Source: Bordetella parapertussis
GTDB lineage: Bacteria > Pseudomonadota > Gammaproteobacteria > Burkholderiales > SG8-39
Reading direction: 5' to 3'
NCBI GenBank assembly: GCA_945861875.1
Contig: CAMAWC010000010.1
Span: forward strand, 1 to 63,142
Length of the DNA stretch: 63,142 bases
Below are positions 17,558 to 26,409 of the stretch, one piece after another (the stretch's first letter is position 1; each line of letters begins with the position of its first letter). Position numbers and translations under genes: made by a program. A model generated the notes under the pieces. That model saw only the letters and a list, made by a program, of their open reading frames with translations, was not told the origin of the DNA and did no database searches.

Positions 17558-18067
17558 CTAGCAGACGGGTGGCAGCGGCCCGAAAAACATTTGCCGCGCC
17601 TTGTCCTTGCCGATTACGCGAATGAGTTCGTGCAGCGAGCAATACATGAATATGAGCAGAAACAGCAGCAACTGGATGGCCCAGAAATGCGGCCAGACAA
17701 TCTCGGCCAGCAACTTCTCGTTCGCGGCGGAAAAACCACCAACCTCGCGCCAAAAGCCGATGAGGCGCTCGAGATAGTGGATCAGCAGCGCCACCAGCAC
17801 ATAGATCGCGGTCTTCCAGGCAATGTTGTATGCCAACGGCCGGTCGGGGTAGCGATTGATAAAGGGCAGCATGTCGGCAAGCAGCACCGCCTTGCCCATG
17901 ATCAGCGCAGCCACGGCAATGGACAACGGGGTGCCGGGTGCAATGCCGGCAGCCTTGAGCATCAGCAAGCGGAACAAGGCCACAAGATGCAGTGCGAGGA
18001 AAAAGAAAATTGTCGGCGGCAGGAGCTTGCCCAATTCTTCCTTCGCTTTTTCAAGCAGTTTGTTCAT
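17558..18067 (-). CDS. Four-helix integral membrane protein of unknown function
   Basis: The 169-residue protein has an amphipathic N-terminus (MNKLLEKAKEELGKLL), then about four membrane segments: PTIFFFLALHLVALF, PLSIAVAALIMGKAVLLADML, AWKTAIYVLVALLIHYLERLI and FWAIQLLLFLLIFMYCSLHELI. Family name is not recalled with certainty, so I assign no role. It lies 16 bp downstream of a Bug-type binding protein gene and is probably cotranscribed with it. That position does not resemble TctA or TctB in size or motif. Confidence 0.7.
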   Translation of the reverse strand: MNKLLEKAKEELGKLLPPTIFFFLALHLVALFRLLMLKAAGIAPGTPLSIAVAALIMGKAVLLADMLPFINRYPDRPLAYNIAWKTAIYVLVALLIHYLERLIGFWREVGGFSAANEKLLAEIVWPHFWAIQLLLFLLIFMYCSLHELIRVIGKDKARQMFFGPLPPVC

Positions 18068-18083
18068 GCTGCCCCCATATTAA

Positions 18084-19055
18084 TTATTGCGGCTTGATGC
18101 CGGCGGCCTTGACGATGGGGCCCCAGCGCACGATTTCGTCCTTGATAAGCTGGCTCACGTAGTCGGGCCGCGAGCCGCGCGCCTCCAGGCCGAGGCCGAG
18201 AAAGCGCTGCTTCATTTCCGGCGCCGCCATCACGGCATTGATGGCGGCACCCAGCTTTTCAACAATGTCTTTTGGCGTCGCCGCCGGCGCGACAAAGGCA
18301 TACCAGGTCGAATACTCGTAACCCGCCACACCGGCCTCGGCAATGGTCGGGGCTTCGGGCACCAGCGATGAGCGGCGCGCACCGCTGACCGCAAGAATGC
18401 GCGCCTTGCCGCCCTTGTAGGCGGGGACGATGCTCGGCACGTCGGCGAATATCACCTGCACCCGGCCGCTGATGAGGTCGGTCACCGCCGGCTGCACACC
18501 CTTGTAGGGAATGAGCGTGATGTCGGTGTCGGTGCGGCGCTTGAAAGCCTCGCCGAGCATTTGCGCGAAGCTCGCGCCCGAGGCGTAGTTGAGCTTGCCC
18601 GGCGAGGCCTTGGCAAGGGCGATCAACTCCTGCACGTTTTTGGCCGGCAAGTCCGGGGTCACCGCCAGCGCAAAGGGACTGTCGGCGACAAAGGTCACGC
18701 CGGTGAAGTCCTTTGCCGGGTCGTAGGGCAGGCTCTGGTAGAGGTGTGGATTTAATCCCAGCGCGCCGAGGGTGCCGAGAAAAATCGTGTGTCCGTCGGG
18801 CGCCGCCTTGGCCACCGCGTCGGCCGCGATGATGGAATCGGCGCCGGGCTTGTTCTCGACCAGCACCGCCTGGCCCCAGCCCTTGCGCAACTCCTCGCCG
18901 ATGGCGCGGGCGATGATGTCGAGCAGGCTGCCGGAGGGGAAGCCGACGACGATGCGTACCGGATGGTTGGGGAAGGCGGGCGACTGCGCCGCAGCCGGAC
19001 CGCACAGCAGCAAAGCGGCCAGCGCAACTACGCCGGCAAGGGGGAAACGCTTCAT
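18084..19055 (-). CDS. Bug/TctC-family tripartite tricarboxylate binding protein
   Basis: The 323-residue precursor has a signal peptide ending at AAAQS (about residue 24). It then has the Bug signatures FPNHPVRIVVGFPSGSLLDIIAR, GQAVLVENKPGADSIIAAD, AAPDGHTIFLG, PGKLNYASG and YKGVQPAVTDLISGRV. Bug proteins bind carboxylic or amidic metabolites in the periplasm; many are orphans without TctAB, as here. The ATG at 19055 gives a normal signal peptide. A small membrane protein follows 16 bp downstream. Confidence 0.92.
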   Translation of the reverse strand: MKRFPLAGVVALAALLLCGPAAAQSPAFPNHPVRIVVGFPSGSLLDIIARAIGEELRKGWGQAVLVENKPGADSIIAADAVAKAAPDGHTIFLGTLGALGLNPHLYQSLPYDPAKDFTGVTFVADSPFALAVTPDLPAKNVQELIALAKASPGKLNYASGASFAQMLGEAFKRRTDTDITLIPYKGVQPAVTDLISGRVQVIFADVPSIVPAYKGGKARILAVSGARRSSLVPEAPTIAEAGVAGYEYSTWYAFVAPAATPKDIVEKLGAAINAVMAAPEMKQRFLGLGLEARGSRPDYVSQLIKDEIVRWGPIVKAAGIKPQ

Positions 19056-19171
19056 CAAAACACTCCATTTTTTAAAAACAGCGCCAGTGTACCGCCCCGC
19101 CGCCCAAATGGCGCGTGCGCCGGCAATATGCAGTAACATCGGCCGACCCAAATCGACACGGTTGCACCCAC

Positions 19172-19552
19172 ATGCGCGTATTCAGGATATTCACCAAGCC
19201 CTCGGGCGACTCGGCCATTGAAATCCGCGAAGTGCCGATGACCGGCGATGCACGGCCGATGTCCCCCACCTTTGCGGCAAAAGAGATTTTCTTTCGCGAG
19301 ACCCCACAAGGCCATGTGCAGGACTACCACACCGCGCCGCGCCGCCAGCTGATATTCCTCACCTCGGGCATCCTCGAACTGGAGACCAGTGAAGGCCATC
19401 GCACCGTCTGCCGGCCCGGCGACATGATTTTCGCCGACGATGCCACCGGCAAGGGCCATATCACGCGTTCGCTGCGCGACATCCGCGGTTTCGCCCACGT
19501 CGTGATGCCGGATGATTTCGACATCACCAAATGGCCGCTCGTCAAACCCTGA
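19172..19552 (+). CDS. Cupin-domain protein
   Basis: The 126-residue single-domain protein has cupin-like motifs: QDYHTAPRRQLIFLTSGILELET (motif 1 region) and CRPGDMIFADDATGKGHITRSL (motif 2 region), with histidines that could bind a metal. Small cupins in catabolic operons are often isomerases, dioxygenases or sensors; nothing here decides. It is 20 bp upstream of a Bug gene and likely in the same transcript. The start at the ATG (19172) precedes the first predicted strand. Confidence 0.75.
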   Translation: MRVFRIFTKPSGDSAIEIREVPMTGDARPMSPTFAAKEIFFRETPQGHVQDYHTAPRRQLIFLTSGILELETSEGHRTVCRPGDMIFADDATGKGHITRSLRDIRGFAHVVMPDDFDITKWPLVKP

Positions 19553-19572
19553 ACGATAAACGAAAGATAACC

Positions 19573-20526
19573 ATGCGCCGACTGCTGCTTGCCGCCATTC
19601 TCGGACTCCTCAGCGCCGGCGTGGCGGCACAGGGCAGCGCCCGCCCGACGCGCATCCTGGTGCCCTTTGCCGCCGGCGGCGCAAGCGACACCTATACGCG
19701 CATCGTCGCGCAAAAAATCACCGAGCAGACGGGCAAGGCCTTTGTCGTCGAGAACCGCACCGGCGCCGGCGGCCGCATCGCCTGGGAGGCCGCGGCCAAG
19801 GCGGCGCCCGATGGCGCCACCATCGCGCTCATCGACGCCACCTACCCGATGCTACCCGGGCTTTATGCCAGCCTGCCCTGGGACGTTGCCACCGACCTGG
19901 TGCCGACGGCGATGATTGCGCAGACGCCCTTTGTCATCATCGTCAACAGCGAATCCAAGCTGACCAGCCTGCCGGCGCTGATCGCCGCGGCGCGTGCCAA
20001 CCCGGGCAAGCTCAACTACGGCTCGGCCGGGGTCGGCAGCGTCATACAGGTGGTCAGCGAACTGTTCAAGCATGAGGCGCAAATCAATCTCACGCACATC
20101 CCCTACAAGGGCATGAGCGATGCGAGCGTCGCACTGCAGGCCGGATTCGTCGACCTGATCATCGCCGCCTCACCGACGGCGCTCGGGCCGGTCCGGGGCG
20201 GCAAGGCGCGCGCGCTGGCGGTGACCACGGCGCAGCGCTCTGCGGCCTTTCCCGGCGTGCCGACGGCGGTCGAGGCGGGCGTGCCCAATTACGTCACCAC
20301 CAACTGGTTCGGCTTCGCCGTGCCCAAGGGCACCAGCCGCGAAGTGATCAACACCCTGCGCGAGGACGTCGTGCGCGCCCTCGCCGCCCCCGACGTCAGG
20401 GAAAAGCTCGGCGCCCAGGGCGCCGAGGCGTCGAATTTCACACCCGAAGAATTCGCCGCTTTTTTGCGCGACGACACGCGACGCTGGACCGGAGTCATCA
20501 AGGCGAGCGGCATCAAACCCGAATAA
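19573..20526 (+). CDS. Bug/TctC-family binding protein
   Basis: The 317-residue precursor has a short signal peptide ending near VAAQGS (about residue 21). Typical Bug motifs follow: PTRILVPFAAGGASDTYTRIV, VVENRTGAGGRIAWEAAAKAAPDG, NPGKLNYGSAGVGSV, IPYKGMSDASVAL and the C-terminal WTGVIKASGIKPE. It is cotranscribed with a cupin upstream and an alpha/beta hydrolase 42 bp downstream. The ligand may therefore be an ester, amide or C-C hydrolase substrate. No TctA/TctB genes accompany it. Confidence 0.92.
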   Translation: MRRLLLAAILGLLSAGVAAQGSARPTRILVPFAAGGASDTYTRIVAQKITEQTGKAFVVENRTGAGGRIAWEAAAKAAPDGATIALIDATYPMLPGLYASLPWDVATDLVPTAMIAQTPFVIIVNSESKLTSLPALIAAARANPGKLNYGSAGVGSVIQVVSELFKHEAQINLTHIPYKGMSDASVALQAGFVDLIIAASPTALGPVRGGKARALAVTTAQRSAAFPGVPTAVEAGVPNYVTTNWFGFAVPKGTSREVINTLREDVVRALAAPDVREKLGAQGAEASNFTPEEFAAFLRDDTRRWTGVIKASGIKPE

Positions 20527-20568
20527 GCACGGCCGCACACCGCGGCCCATCCCAAGGAGCGTATTGCA

Positions 20569-21738
20569 ATGGCAGCACACAACACCTGGACCGAACACTT
20601 CCCCGGCAACCTGATGTGGTCGAACGCGACCCTGGTATGCAAGGGCATGGCGCCATACGGCGCGGTGTCCCTTGGCGAGATAGAACTGGTGTGCGCGCGC
20701 CTGCGCGAACGCGAGGGCGAAGCGGCGGCATGGGGCGAGGAATGGTGCAAGGTCGCCGCAATGGTGGAAAAACTCGGCGACGAGGCGGCTGCGGCCGGAA
20801 ACAACGCCACCGCCGGCAACCAGTACTTGCGCGCCGGCAACTATTACTACACGGGTGAGCGCTTTGTGCCCCTCGGCGAGGAAAAAACCGCCATTTACCG
20901 CAAGGCGCTGCGCTGCTCACAAGAGGGATTGAAGCGCCGCTACCCGGACATGGAAATTGTCGAGGTGCCCTACGAGGGCAAGACACTGCCGGCTTATTTC
21001 ATGAAAGCCCAGGGCGTCAGCGGCCCCGCCCCGACGGTGGTGTTGTTTGACGGCATGGACAACTGCAAGGAAATGAGCGTGCTGTTTGCCGGAGTCGAGT
21101 TCGCCAGGCGCGGTTTCAACACCCTCGCCATTGACGGCCCCGGCCAGGGCGAGTCGCTGCGCCTGCGCCAGATCTACGCCCGCCCCGACTACGAAGTGGC
21201 CGGCACCGCCGCCTACGAATTTGTCGCCGCGCGCAAGGACGTAGACGCCAAACGCGTCGCCATCATGGGCTACAGCTTTGGCGGCTATTACGCGCCGCGC
21301 ATCGCCGCCATCGAGCGTCGCTACGCCGCCTGCGTGGCATTGGGTGCGCTGCACTGGGACTTGCACGCCTGGCAGTCGAACATCAAGGCGCAGCTCGCCT
21401 CCGACCCGAAAAAAAGCGCGCAGTCGAATTTCCAGTTCCAGTGGATCCTGGGCATGTCCGATTCGGACGCGGCGCTCGAACGCGCCCGCACTTTTTCGCT
21501 CGAAGGCCTCGCCGGCAAGATCAGCTGCCCGGTGCTGGTGACCCACGGCGAGAACGACCGCGTGGTGCCGGTGTCCGCCGCGCACAAACTCTATACCGAG
21601 GTCGGCTCGAAAAACAAGACGCTGAAGATTTTCAAACCCGAGGAGACCGGCTCGGAGCACTGCCAGGTCGACAACCGCCAACTGGGCATTGACTACATCG
21701 GCGACTGGCTGGCGGCGAACCTCAATGTAAAAGTGTAA
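20569..21738 (+). CDS. Alpha/beta hydrolase (DUF1100/FrsA or pseudooxynicotine-hydrolase-like)
   Basis: The 389-residue protein has a helical N-terminal cap of about 150 residues, then a hydrolase core. Nucleophile Ser236 lies in GYSFGG, the acid is Asp330 in THGENDRVVP, and the base is His364 in GSEHCQVDN. The cap-plus-core layout resembles 2,6-dihydroxypseudooxynicotine hydrolase and FrsA-like esterases that cleave C-C or ester bonds. AAGGAG lies upstream of the ATG. It is sandwiched between two Bug genes on one strand, so it probably processes the imported compound. Confidence 0.87.
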   Translation: MAAHNTWTEHFPGNLMWSNATLVCKGMAPYGAVSLGEIELVCARLREREGEAAAWGEEWCKVAAMVEKLGDEAAAAGNNATAGNQYLRAGNYYYTGERFVPLGEEKTAIYRKALRCSQEGLKRRYPDMEIVEVPYEGKTLPAYFMKAQGVSGPAPTVVLFDGMDNCKEMSVLFAGVEFARRGFNTLAIDGPGQGESLRLRQIYARPDYEVAGTAAYEFVAARKDVDAKRVAIMGYSFGGYYAPRIAAIERRYAACVALGALHWDLHAWQSNIKAQLASDPKKSAQSNFQFQWILGMSDSDAALERARTFSLEGLAGKISCPVLVTHGENDRVVPVSAAHKLYTEVGSKNKTLKIFKPEETGSEHCQVDNRQLGIDYIGDWLAANLNVKV

Positions 21739-21754
21739 GAAGCGGAGGCTGAGA

Positions 21755-22729
21755 ATGAATATCAACAGGCTGCTGGTATCACTGCTGGCGTTGTCCTGCA
21801 TGGTGGGCGGCGCCCCGGCGCAAAGCCAGGGCTTTCCGAACAAGCCGATTCGCCTGATCGTGCCCTATCCGGCGGGCGAATCCATCGACTCGGTGGCGCG
21901 CCTTACCGCGCAGCACTGGTCGGCGGCGCTGGGCCAGCCCATTGTCGTGGACAACCGCGGCGGCGCCGGCGGCACCATAGGCACCGAGGCCGCAGCGAAA
22001 GCGCCGAATGACGGCTACACCCTGCTGTGGGGCAATGTCGGGCCGCTCGCCATCGGGCCGAGCCTTTACAAGAAACTCGGCTACGACGTGGTGAAGGATT
22101 TCGCGCCGGTGTCGCAAATCGCCAACCTGCCTTTTGTGCTGTTCACCAGCCCGGTGCTGCCGGCCAATACCCTGGCTGAAGTCACCGCCTACGCCAGGGC
22201 CAACCCGGGCAAACTCAACTTCGGCTCCACCGGCGTGGGCAGCGGCTTGCACCTTATCGGCGAGATGTACAAAAGCCAGGCCGGCATAGACATCGTGCAT
22301 GTGCCTTACAAGGGCGTCGCGCAGGCACTGCCGGAAATGATGGCCGGCCGCGTGCAACTGGCCTTCAACACCATCCCGGCGTTTTTGCCGCATGTGAAAG
22401 CCGGCCGCCTGAAGGCCGTGGTCATCACCGCCAACACGCGCTCGCCGCTGCTACCCGAAGTGCCCACCTCGGCCGAAGCCGGCATGCCGACCCTGATCGG
22501 CGCGTCCTGGCACGGCGTGCTCGCGCCGGCGGGTACGCCAAAGGAAGTCCTGGCCAGGCTGCAGCAAACCCTCGCCGCCGCGCTGGCTGTTCCGGAACTG
22601 CGTAACCAGATCATCAGCCAGGGTGCCGAACCGGTGGGCAGCACCCCGGAAGAGTTCGGAAAATTCATGGCCGGCGAACTTGCCAAGTGGCGCATAGTCG
22701 TAGAAGCTTCAGGTGCCCGGGCTGAATAA
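21755..22729 (+). CDS. Bug/TctC-family binding protein
   Basis: The 324-residue precursor has a signal peptide ending near GAPAQSQG (about residue 25). It carries FPNKPIRLIVPYPAGESIDSVARL, VVDNRGGAGGTIGTEAAAKAPNDGYTLLWG, PGKLNFGSTGVGSGLHLIGEMYKS and VPYKGVAQALPEMMAGRV, all standard Bug features. Only 16 bp separate it from the alpha/beta hydrolase, with GGAGG before the ATG. This cluster therefore has two distinct Bug proteins flanking one hydrolase, perhaps for related ligands. Confidence 0.92.
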   Translation: MNINRLLVSLLALSCMVGGAPAQSQGFPNKPIRLIVPYPAGESIDSVARLTAQHWSAALGQPIVVDNRGGAGGTIGTEAAAKAPNDGYTLLWGNVGPLAIGPSLYKKLGYDVVKDFAPVSQIANLPFVLFTSPVLPANTLAEVTAYARANPGKLNFGSTGVGSGLHLIGEMYKSQAGIDIVHVPYKGVAQALPEMMAGRVQLAFNTIPAFLPHVKAGRLKAVVITANTRSPLLPEVPTSAEAGMPTLIGASWHGVLAPAGTPKEVLARLQQTLAAALAVPELRNQIISQGAEPVGSTPEEFGKFMAGELAKWRIVVEASGARAE

Positions 22730-22858
22730 CTAGGCAGCCCGGCCGAAACGTCGGGAGCAGGCACATTTTTTCTTGCCAACCGAAATGAAAAACATCGGTC
22801 GCCGCGCTGCCATGACAGCCGCCGCAGGTGCGCCAATTTTCAAGAGGGGTTAGGAACA

Positions 22859-24121
22859 ATGCAGACCTTTCATAAAAGAATTGCCTTTCAAATCGCTTCG
22901 ATCAGCGTCTTGCTCGCGCTCGTCGCCGGCCCGGCCTCCTGGCTTGTAGCGCGTCAAGCCGAAGAAAAGGCCATCGTTGCCCTCGCAGCAGAAGAATCCG
23001 GCCGCCTGTTGCGCAACTATCGCACCGAGGATCTGGCCGGCGCCGACAGGTTCACGCACGCGGCGGCGGCGGCCCAAACCATTTCAGGCGGCTTGTTCGA
23101 CATTGTGGAGATTTACGACAGCAGCGGCGGCAAGCTGGCCGAATCGCGCACCGCTGACGGGGACAAGCTTGAACCGGAGCTGCCTCACCACGCGTTTCTC
23201 CGGCATGACACGGCAACTTACGATAGCGTCGCGCTTCCCGATGGCCGCTGGGTTTTGCGTGTGTTCGTCCCGCTCCGAAAATCAGTCGCCGATGAAAAAA
23301 GTCCAATCACCGGATACTTTGAGGGCGTGCGCATCATCCCGCCCTGGCAGCGCGATCGCATTCACACCAACTCGCTTGCCGTGGCACTCATGGTCGGACT
23401 GGCTTCACTGCTTTGCGGCGCGATGCTTTATCCGGTGGTGGTGCATCTTTTTTCCGAGAGCACGAGAAAAGCGCGCGAGGTGCTGGACTCGCATATCTAT
23501 ATGATGGAGGCACTTGGCCGGGCCATCGCCAAGCGCGATTCGGACACCGGCGCGCATAATTTCCGCGTCGCCTGGATCGCCGCGCGCATAGCCGAAAACA
23601 TGGGCATGAAGGGCAACGACATGCAGGCCCTGATTGCCGGAAGCTTTCTGCATGACGTCGGAAAAATCGGCATAACGGACACCATCTTGCTCAAGCCCGG
23701 CAGGCTGGACGAGACAGAAATGAGCACCATGCGTACCCACGTAGAGCACGGGGAACAGATTGTCGTCGGTCTGGGCTGGCTTGACGGCGCCCGGGCGGTC
23801 GTCGCCGCCCACCATGAAAAATGGGATGGGAGCGGCTATCCGCGCAAGCTCAAGGGTGAGGCCATACCGCTGGCGGCGCGTATTTTTGCCGTGGCCGATG
23901 TGTTTGACGCACTCTGCTCGAAACGCCCCTACAAGTCGCCCATGGCGTTTGCCGACGCTATGGCGATACTTGAAAAAGACACCGGAATCCATTTCGATCC
24001 GTCCGTCATGGCAGTGTTTAAATCGATAGCGGTTGATATAGCCAGTCGCCTGGCGAAAAACACCGAAAGCGATGACCGCATATTGATGGAAAACATGGTG
24101 AAGAGGCACTTCGAGATGTGA
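22859..24121 (+). CDS. Membrane-anchored HD-GYP domain protein (putative c-di-GMP phosphodiesterase)
   Basis: The 420-residue protein has a membrane helix at about 10-31, a periplasmic sensor-like region to about 168, a second helix at about 171-198, and a C-terminal HD-GYP domain. The catalytic HD pair is His265-Asp266 (FLHDVGKIGI), and the GYP motif HHEKWDGSGYP is at 318-328 with DVFDAL following. All metal-ligand motifs look intact, so c-di-GMP hydrolysis is likely. No receiver domain is present, so input is presumably the periplasmic region. It is separated from the Bug gene by 129 bp and probably has its own promoter. Confidence 0.9.
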   Translation: MQTFHKRIAFQIASISVLLALVAGPASWLVARQAEEKAIVALAAEESGRLLRNYRTEDLAGADRFTHAAAAAQTISGGLFDIVEIYDSSGGKLAESRTADGDKLEPELPHHAFLRHDTATYDSVALPDGRWVLRVFVPLRKSVADEKSPITGYFEGVRIIPPWQRDRIHTNSLAVALMVGLASLLCGAMLYPVVVHLFSESTRKAREVLDSHIYMMEALGRAIAKRDSDTGAHNFRVAWIAARIAENMGMKGNDMQALIAGSFLHDVGKIGITDTILLKPGRLDETEMSTMRTHVEHGEQIVVGLGWLDGARAVVAAHHEKWDGSGYPRKLKGEAIPLAARIFAVADVFDALCSKRPYKSPMAFADAMAILEKDTGIHFDPSVMAVFKSIAVDIASRLAKNTESDDRILMENMVKRHFEM

Positions 24122-24240
24122 GTGCAGCCGGGCGGGTTGCCCTGCGCCGACCCTCTCGGTCTATCGCCTGCTATTCGCCGGCGATGGACCGCAAAGATCA
24201 GAATGGCGGAATGCCGCAGCGCCCGCCGGACAACAGAAAA

Positions 24241-25203
24241 CTATTGCGGCTTGATTCCGGCGGCCTTGATTACACGGTCGTATTCGGCTATCTCACTGCG
24301 GACAAAACGCGCAAATTCATCCGGCGGCATGTCCATGACGTCGTTGCCAAGGTTGGCCAGTTTTTCGCGCACTCCAGGATCGGTCAACGCCTTGCGCGTG
24401 TCGGTGGAAATTTTGGCGACGATGGCGGCCGGCGTGCCCGCGGGTGCCCACAGGCCGAACCACAGCGGCGAATCAGCGCCGGGCACCCCCGCCTCGCCGG
24501 TGGTCGGAATATCGGGCAACTGGCTGTTGCGCTTGGGCGTGCTCACTGCAAGGGCGCGCAGTTTCCCGGCCTTGATGTTGGACATCGCGGCGGATATCGG
24601 CGCCCAGTAACAGTCAATCGACTTGCTGAACAGGGCGGTGATCACCTCGGGGGTCCCCTTGAACGGTATCTGCGTGACGTCGATTTTCGCCGCCGCGATG
24701 AATTTCTCCGTGCTCAGGTGCGTACCGCTGCCAACGCCGGCATGGCCCCAGTTGATGGAACCGGGCTTGGCCCTCGCCGCGGCGAGAAGGTCAGCCACCG
24801 ATTTGTAGGGAGAACTGGCGTCAACCACCAGCACATTGGGCTGGATCGACAGCGGCACAATATCGATGAAATCCCTGGTCGTGTCGTAAGGCAGCTTGGC
24901 ATACATCGCCGGGTTGACCGAATGCGCACTCGAGTTGACCAGGAGGGTGTAGCCGTCCGGGGCCGCCTTGGCCACCACGTTCGAGCCGATCGAGCCGCCG
25001 GCGCCGGCACGATTGTCCGCAAGCACCGGTTGGCCCCAGATTTCCGACAGCTTTTGTATCACGACGCGCCCGACAATGTCGGTGGAACTGCCGGCAGTGA
25101 ACGAAATAATGACGTGTACCGGTTTGTTGGGGTAACCCTGGGCGCCGGCGTTCAGCGCAAACGCGGCCAGTACCGCGGCAAACAACACTCTGGAGATTTT
25201 CAT
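24241..25203 (-). CDS. Bug/TctC-family binding protein
   Basis: The 320-residue precursor has a signal peptide ending near LNAGAQG (about residue 22). Bug motifs follow: YPNKPVHVIISFTAGSSTDIVGR, LADNRAGAGGSIGSNVVAKAAPDGYTLLVN, GSINWGHAGVGSGTHLSTE, IPFKGTPEVITAL and YDRVIKAAGIKPQ. The ATG at 25203 is preferred; an upstream ATG at 25236 would put 11 residues before the signal. It lies 40 bp downstream of the MetE-like gene in the pcaF-dioxygenase-MetE-like-Bug directon. Confidence 0.92.
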   Translation of the reverse strand: MKISRVLFAAVLAAFALNAGAQGYPNKPVHVIISFTAGSSTDIVGRVVIQKLSEIWGQPVLADNRAGAGGSIGSNVVAKAAPDGYTLLVNSSAHSVNPAMYAKLPYDTTRDFIDIVPLSIQPNVLVVDASSPYKSVADLLAAARAKPGSINWGHAGVGSGTHLSTEKFIAAAKIDVTQIPFKGTPEVITALFSKSIDCYWAPISAAMSNIKAGKLRALAVSTPKRNSQLPDIPTTGEAGVPGADSPLWFGLWAPAGTPAAIVAKISTDTRKALTDPGVREKLANLGNDVMDMPPDEFARFVRSEIAEYDRVIKAAGIKPQ

Positions 25204-25243
25204 ATGGCCTCGACGGGGTTGGGTTGCTTCGGTCATGCGGTGG

Positions 25244-26395
25244 TCAGTTTTTTTTCCAGAAACGCGCCGACGCGATGCGCGCGCCCTCGGCCATGGCGGC
25301 GAGTTTGGCCCACACCACCTGCGGGTCGACCGCGGCCTGGCCTACCCAGGTGCCGTAGCCGCAATCGCTGCCGGCGATGACGTTCTCACGACCTACGAGG
25401 TCGGCATAGCGGCCGATGCGCTGGGCGATGAGTTCGGGATGCTCGATGAAATTGGTCTTCGATTCGAGCACGCCGGGGATCAGCACCTTGCCCTCGGGCA
25501 GCTTCACCGTCTCGAACACGGTGAACTCGTGCGCATGGCGCGGGTTGGCCGCTTCGAAAGAAATGGCCGATGGCTTGGCCTTGAACACCACGTCGACGAT
25601 GTCCTTGAGCGGAACATCACAGTGGTGCGGACCTTCGTAATTGCCCCAGCACAGGTGCATGCGCAGCTGCTCGGCCGGGATGTTTGCCACGGCGTGGTTG
25701 AGCGCCTCGATATGCAGGTGCATGCGCTGGCGGAATTCCGCAACAGAGAGGTCTGCATACTGGATGTGCCTGCCCATGGCAAGGTCGGGGCAATCGAGCT
25801 GCAGTACAAAGCCCGCCGCCGCCACGGCCTCGTATTCGTGGCGCATGGCGTTGGCGATGGCCTCGAGGTAGGCGTCCTGGCTCGCGTAATGGTCATTGCG
25901 AAAAAACAGCGACACCACGCCCGGCGAAGCGGCGCTCATGAAACCGCCCCGCACCTTCTTGCCGGAGAGCGCCGACTTGAGGTTGTCGGCGTCGGTCACC
26001 GCCGCCCTGGCGTCGCGCACGGTAATGGGCGCGTTGCACGCCGGCGTCTTGCGCCGCGACCGCCCCGGGTCGCCGAAGACCTTTCTTTCCAGCACCGGAA
26101 AGGCGGCGAGATCCTGGTAGACGAAGGTATTGCCGGTGCCGCCAAAGCCGTCAAGCCTGTCCTTGATATAGGTGGCGTAACTGGGCTTGCTCATTTCGCC
26201 GTCGTTAACGAGGTCCACCCCGGCCTCGATTTGTGCCGCAGCGACTTCGGCCACGGCATTCCTGACGCGCGCAGCAAGGGCGTCGTGATCGACCGGCACG
26301 CCCTCCTCCTTGGCGTACATCATGCGAATCAGGTCTTCGGGCCGCGGCAGGCTGCCGGTGTGGGTGGTGAGAAAACGCTCCGTGCTGCGCATCAT
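25244..26395 (-). CDS. MetE C-terminal-domain-like (cobalamin-independent methionine synthase II family) protein
   Basis: The 383-residue barrel protein starts TTHTGSLPRP and has HLCWGNYEGPHHCD and AGSDCGYGTW. These supply His and Cys residues placed like the zinc ligands of MetE and epoxyalkane:CoM transferases. It lacks the N-terminal half of true MetE, so it is unlikely to make methionine. Paralogues of this size occur in aromatic catabolic clusters, where they could transfer methyl or C1 groups (for example in O-demethylation); that is inference. Two adjacent ATGs (26395, 26392) are possible starts. Confidence 0.8.
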   Translation of the reverse strand: MMRSTERFLTTHTGSLPRPEDLIRMMYAKEEGVPVDHDALAARVRNAVAEVAAAQIEAGVDLVNDGEMSKPSYATYIKDRLDGFGGTGNTFVYQDLAAFPVLERKVFGDPGRSRRKTPACNAPITVRDARAAVTDADNLKSALSGKKVRGGFMSAASPGVVSLFFRNDHYASQDAYLEAIANAMRHEYEAVAAAGFVLQLDCPDLAMGRHIQYADLSVAEFRQRMHLHIEALNHAVANIPAEQLRMHLCWGNYEGPHHCDVPLKDIVDVVFKAKPSAISFEAANPRHAHEFTVFETVKLPEGKVLIPGVLESKTNFIEHPELIAQRIGRYADLVGRENVIAGSDCGYGTWVGQAAVDPQVVWAKLAAMAEGARIASARFWKKN

Positions 26396-26409
26396 GTCGC
26401 GACTACCTG

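Noticed and set aside
18084-22729. TctA/TctB permease genes to accompany the Bug proteins (for example the 17558-18067 membrane protein as TctB)
   Set aside because: The 169-residue membrane protein has a charged amphipathic start and lacks TctB-like features I could recognise. No TctA-sized membrane gene is present.
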